From: NAT127 sp041655035
GTDB taxonomy: Bacteria > Pseudomonadota > Gammaproteobacteria > Pseudomonadales > Porticoccaceae
Assembly (NCBI GenBank): GCA_041655035.1
Contig: JBAZCN010000004.1
Span: 6,628 to 70,627 of the forward strand
Direction of reading: 5' to 3'
DNA: 64,000 bases
Positions 61,823 to 64,000 of this stretch are shown one piece after another. Both the position numbers and the translations under genes were made by a program. A model generated the notes under the pieces. That model had not been told where the DNA came from, searched no databases, and was given only the letters and a program-made list of their open reading frames with translations. The first letter of the stretch is position 1, and every line of letters starts with the position of its first letter.

Positions 61823-61933
61823 ATGAGCAAAGGCAAGGATTCAAAGAAGGAAACCAAAAAGAAACCCCTTAAAACCATGGAAGAAAAAAGAAAAGCGAAA
61901 AAGGAAAAGAAAGGCTCGCCAGGACTGATTTAG
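61823..61933 (+). CDS. 36-residue lysine-rich small protein
   Basis: Encodes 36 residues, about 40 percent lysine, starting MSKGKDSKKETKKK and ending KEKKGSPGLI. GGAGAG lies five bases before ATG 61823 and a -10-like box lies about 45 bases upstream. It is too short for domain calls; the strong charge suggests binding to RNA, DNA or the ribosome. The clean ribosome site and stop support a real gene. Confidence 0.6.
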   Translation: MSKGKDSKKETKKKPLKTMEEKRKAKKEKKGSPGLI

Positions 61934-62008
61934 GTTGCTGCAGCCCTGCCCGCAGACGCGGTGCCACCATGACCGCTTAAAGACCGCTGAGCAAGGAGGC
62001 TCGATGGT

Positions 62009-62968
62009 ATGGAATACGATACCGGCTACAAGCTGTTGTTCTCCCACCCCGAAATGATCCGCGACCTGCTGCTCGGCTATGTGCCGGGCGAGTGGATACA
62101 GGATGCCGACTTCGCCACCCTCGAACATATCAACGGCAGCTACGTCGCCGAATCCGAACGCCAGCGGCACGACGATATGGTGTGGCGGGTCCGGGTGCGG
62201 GACCGCTGGCTGTGGGTGTATCTCATCCTCGAATTCCAGAGCGAACCGGACCCCTGGATGGCGGTGCGGATGCTGGTCTATATCGGGCTACTGGCCCAGA
62301 ACCTGATCCGCGAGGGCGAGTTGTATCAGGGCCGCCTGCCGCCCATCCTGCCCATCGTGCTCTACAACGGCCAGGCGGCGTGGAAACCCTCCTGCGAGGT
62401 GGCGGATTGCTTCGTGCCGCCGCCCAAGGGGCTGGACGTCTTCCAGCCAAGGCTGCTCTACCATCTGGTGGATGAGGCGCGTCTTAAATTGCACCCACTG
62501 GACAGCGTGCGCAACTTCAGCGAAGCCCTGTTCCGCCTGGAGCGGGGCCGGACGGTGGACGACCTGCGTCGGGTACTGCAAGCGCTCGACAAGGTGATGC
62601 GCACACCGGAGCTGCAATCCCTGCGGCGGGCCTTCGGCGTGTGGGTGCGCATCCTCTTGCGGCGCAAGGCGCCGCGCAGTAGCATCAGTGAGATCGAACG
62701 GATCAACGACATCATGGAGGCGGACAGCATGCTGGCAGAGCGTATCGAAGGGTGGTTCGACGAGGCCGAGCAGAGGGGACTGGAAAAAGGCTTGCAGACC
62801 GGTGAAGCCATGGCGTTGCGGCGCTTGCTAGACAAGCGTTTTGGCCCATTGCCGGCCAATGTTGATAGACGTATCGACCGGGCTTCGCGGGGGCAGATCG
62901 AGGCCTGGCTCGACAAGGTCATCGATGCGTCCTCGCTGGGTGATATTTTTGGAGAAGACGAAGGGTAG
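62009..62968 (+). CDS. Rpn-family recombination-promoting nuclease / transposase-like protein
   Basis: A 319-residue PD-(D/E)xK protein. N-terminal YDTGYKLLFSHPEMIRDLLLGYVPGEW is the Rpn/YhgA start; the nuclease core follows with DDMVWRVR and YLILEFQSEPD (the E-x-Q site). C-terminal DUF4351-like tail (ALRRLLDKRFGPLPANVDRRIDRAS). Rpn proteins stimulate RecA-independent recombination and some defend against phages. AAGGAGG nine bases before ATG 62009. A dispersed repeat follows directly. Confidence 0.9.
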   Translation: MEYDTGYKLLFSHPEMIRDLLLGYVPGEWIQDADFATLEHINGSYVAESERQRHDDMVWRVRVRDRWLWVYLILEFQSEPDPWMAVRMLVYIGLLAQNLIREGELYQGRLPPILPIVLYNGQAAWKPSCEVADCFVPPPKGLDVFQPRLLYHLVDEARLKLHPLDSVRNFSEALFRLERGRTVDDLRRVLQALDKVMRTPELQSLRRAFGVWVRILLRRKAPRSSISEIERINDIMEADSMLAERIEGWFDEAEQRGLEKGLQTGEAMALRRLLDKRFGPLPANVDRRIDRASRGQIEAWLDKVIDASSLGDIFGEDEG

Positions 62969-62973
62969 ATATA

Positions 62974-63045
62974 TAGGGTGTGCCGACGCAGGAGGCGCAC
63001 CGCGGAACCTTGGTGCGCTTCATTCCTCAGCGCATCCTACGCACC
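62974..63045. repeat. Dispersed palindromic repeat, copy C
   Basis: TAGGGTGTGCCGACGCAGG from 62974, AGGCGCACC, then GGTGCGCTTCATTCCTCAGC (63012-63031) and GCATCCTACGCACC. It combines the halves seen in copies B (43404) and D (63960) and starts 5 bases after the Rpn stop. Confidence 0.65.
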
Positions 63046-63145
63046 TGTATTTTAATTACCTTACCCCTGCCATCCCAGGCAGGGCAGGAAAGCGAGAACC
63101 GGAGAGCTGAATCGCCCGGCCGCATAACCGGGCGCACCATCGGAG

Positions 63146-63316
63146 TCAGCTTTTATTGCCGAATATCAGCCACAGAATCACCCCGAGGATCGGCATGGCG
63201 ATAATGACCAGGGCCCAGATCAGTTTTCCCAGAATCGGCGTGGAACTTTTGAACACCCCGATCAGGACCCATATCACGATCACCGCCCATATAATCCCCA
63301 GGATACCCAGTTCCAT
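63146..63316 (-). CDS. Small PLDc_N-like membrane protein
   Basis: A 56-residue protein with two membrane helices (ILGIIWAVIVIWVLIGVF and LIWALVIIAMPILGVILWLIFG) joined by KSSTPILGK. This is the PLDc_N layout, the membrane anchor of cardiolipin synthases, found alone in many proteobacteria. Start ATG 63316; too short for most gene finders. Confidence 0.7.
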   Translation of the reverse strand: MELGILGIIWAVIVIWVLIGVFKSSTPILGKLIWALVIIAMPILGVILWLIFGNKS

Positions 63317-63413
63317 CAGCTATTCCTCTAGCCCGTTGATATTGTAGTAAGCCTCACCCATAAATTCGGCCTGCCTTTGAACCGTGGTTTCTCCGGCTGG
63401 CCGTTCTCGGCCA

Positions 63414-63620
63414 CTACTTCTTGATGAACGCAATAAAAAATCCGGCCACGGCGATTATGATCCCGCCGATCAGATACCACATGGTGTCATCGGTAAAGCG
63501 CCCTGTCGCCATCTCGACCACCTGATCGCCAACCGACTGCGAAGACTGCCAGCCAAAAAAAACCAGGATCAACCCGGCTATCAATAAAACCACACCCGCC
63601 AACTTTGTGTTGCTCATCAT
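63414..63620 (-). CDS. DUF3185 small membrane protein
   Basis: A 68-residue protein starting MMSNTKLAGVVLLIAGLIL. Two membrane helices flank a loop GWQSSQSVGDQVVEMATGRFTDDTMWYLIGG, the conserved DUF3185 signature. Function unknown. A GGGGCGAG lies before the ATG pair at 63620/63617. Confidence 0.8.
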   Translation of the reverse strand: MMSNTKLAGVVLLIAGLILVFFGWQSSQSVGDQVVEMATGRFTDDTMWYLIGGIIIAVAGFFIAFIKK

Positions 63621-63959
63621 CTCGCCCCTTCTTATCGATGGCCTGACAAGTTGAGAGTAGCACCCTTTGCGATTCCCGCAAGGCACATTTTTCAGATCCG
63701 GCAAGCGCTTCGCGGCAAGACGATTACCCGATTAAAGGAAATCAGCCTGGGGCTATCCCTCCACAGATACCCTCCTTGGTTTCCTGCATACAGCAACAGA
63801 TGCCTGGGTGCGGACCCATCGTCGCCCTGACGACAATCCCCGCGCATTGCCCCGGGGAAGTGGAGAATCACTCAAATTCATAGTGCAGAAGTCCGAAAAC
63901 TCCTTCCCGGCAGTCATGAACTTCAGATACTCTCAGCCCAGTCTCAGACGGCACGATCA
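63621..63959. other. Intergenic stretch at the window end
   Basis: About 340 bases upstream of the DUF3185 gene. I see no gene, RNA or clear regulatory site other than the repeat that begins at 63960. Confidence 0.4.
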
Positions 63960-64000
63960 TAGGGTGTGCCGACGATAGGAGGCGCACCAGCCCGGGATGC
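63960..64000. repeat. Dispersed palindromic repeat, copy D (cut by window end)
   Basis: TAGGGTGTGCCGACG followed by ATAGGAGGCGCACC, the same half as the start of copy C. The remainder lies beyond the window. Confidence 0.6.

Noticed and set aside
63113..63134. CGCCCGG / CCGGGCG hairpin as terminator
   Set aside because: No T-run follows on either strand.
1..64000. CRISPR arrays, insertion sequences and rRNA genes
   Set aside because: I looked for regular spaced repeats, transposase genes with terminal repeats and rRNA motifs and saw none.

Overview
The window is a high-GC chromosome segment of a gammaproteobacterium. Gene order resembles the Pseudomonas / Cellvibrionales type of backbone: Na+-NQR tail, lolCDE, comEC, msbA-lpxK-kdsB-(LMW-PTP)-murB, then rne-rluC-HAD-maf-yceD-rpmF-plsX-fabD-fabG-acpP-pabC-mltG-tmk-holB-pilZ-tatD. 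I cannot name the genus from this sequence alone.

Layout. 1-5176: end of the nqr operon (nqrF, apbE, nqrM) and the lipoprotein exporter lolC-lolD-lolE. 5207-15468: DUF2062 and patatin genes (minus), comEC, a scar of an exbB-exbD pair, then envelope genes msbA, lpxK, kdsB, a low-molecular-weight phosphatase, murB and an AlkB-like dioxygenase. 15499-20517: uvrY/gacA, uvrC, pgsA, a universal stress protein, tRNA-Cys, and a tRNA-Leu(UAA) gene interrupted by a 241-nt group I intron. 21022-26098: DUF3565, a luciferase-like monooxygenase, a secreted unknown and a large MscS-type channel.

26499-37653 is an 11.1-kb integrated element in the 3' end of tRNA-Ser(UGA), bounded by a 15-bp direct repeat. 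It carries a P4-type integrase, an AlpA-like regulator, a primase-helicase, an iteron-like origin candidate, a serine-recombinase homologue that lacks its nucleophilic serine, small and large terminase subunits, several unknown genes, and a convergent DNA methyltransferase / putative restriction endonuclease pair. It has no capsid, portal, tail or lysis genes. I read it as a phage-satellite-like island that packages with borrowed capsids and carries its own restriction-modification pair. Three paired AGGCGGGT sites (one near each end, one in the middle) probably tie integrase binding to gene control.

37772-57579 returns to core genes: RNase E, RluC, the yceD-rpmF-plsX-fabD-fabG-acpP lipid/ribosome cluster (fabF is missing from its usual place), pabC-mltG-tmk-holB-pilZ-tatD, a metallo-beta-lactamase-fold hydrolase, an all-alpha dUTPase, malate dehydrogenase, RsmE, a CBS protein, a DUF6491 protein and tRNA-Arg(CCU). 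57780-64000 holds an MltD-like transglycosylase, a DnaJ-domain membrane protein, TrhP, a 36-residue lysine-rich protein, an Rpn-family nuclease, two very small membrane proteins and copies of a dispersed palindromic repeat.

The most noteworthy items are the satellite-like island with its paired sites and origin candidate, the tRNA-Leu intron, the exbB/exbD deletion scar, the inactive-looking recombinase and the nearly leaderless yceD promoter.
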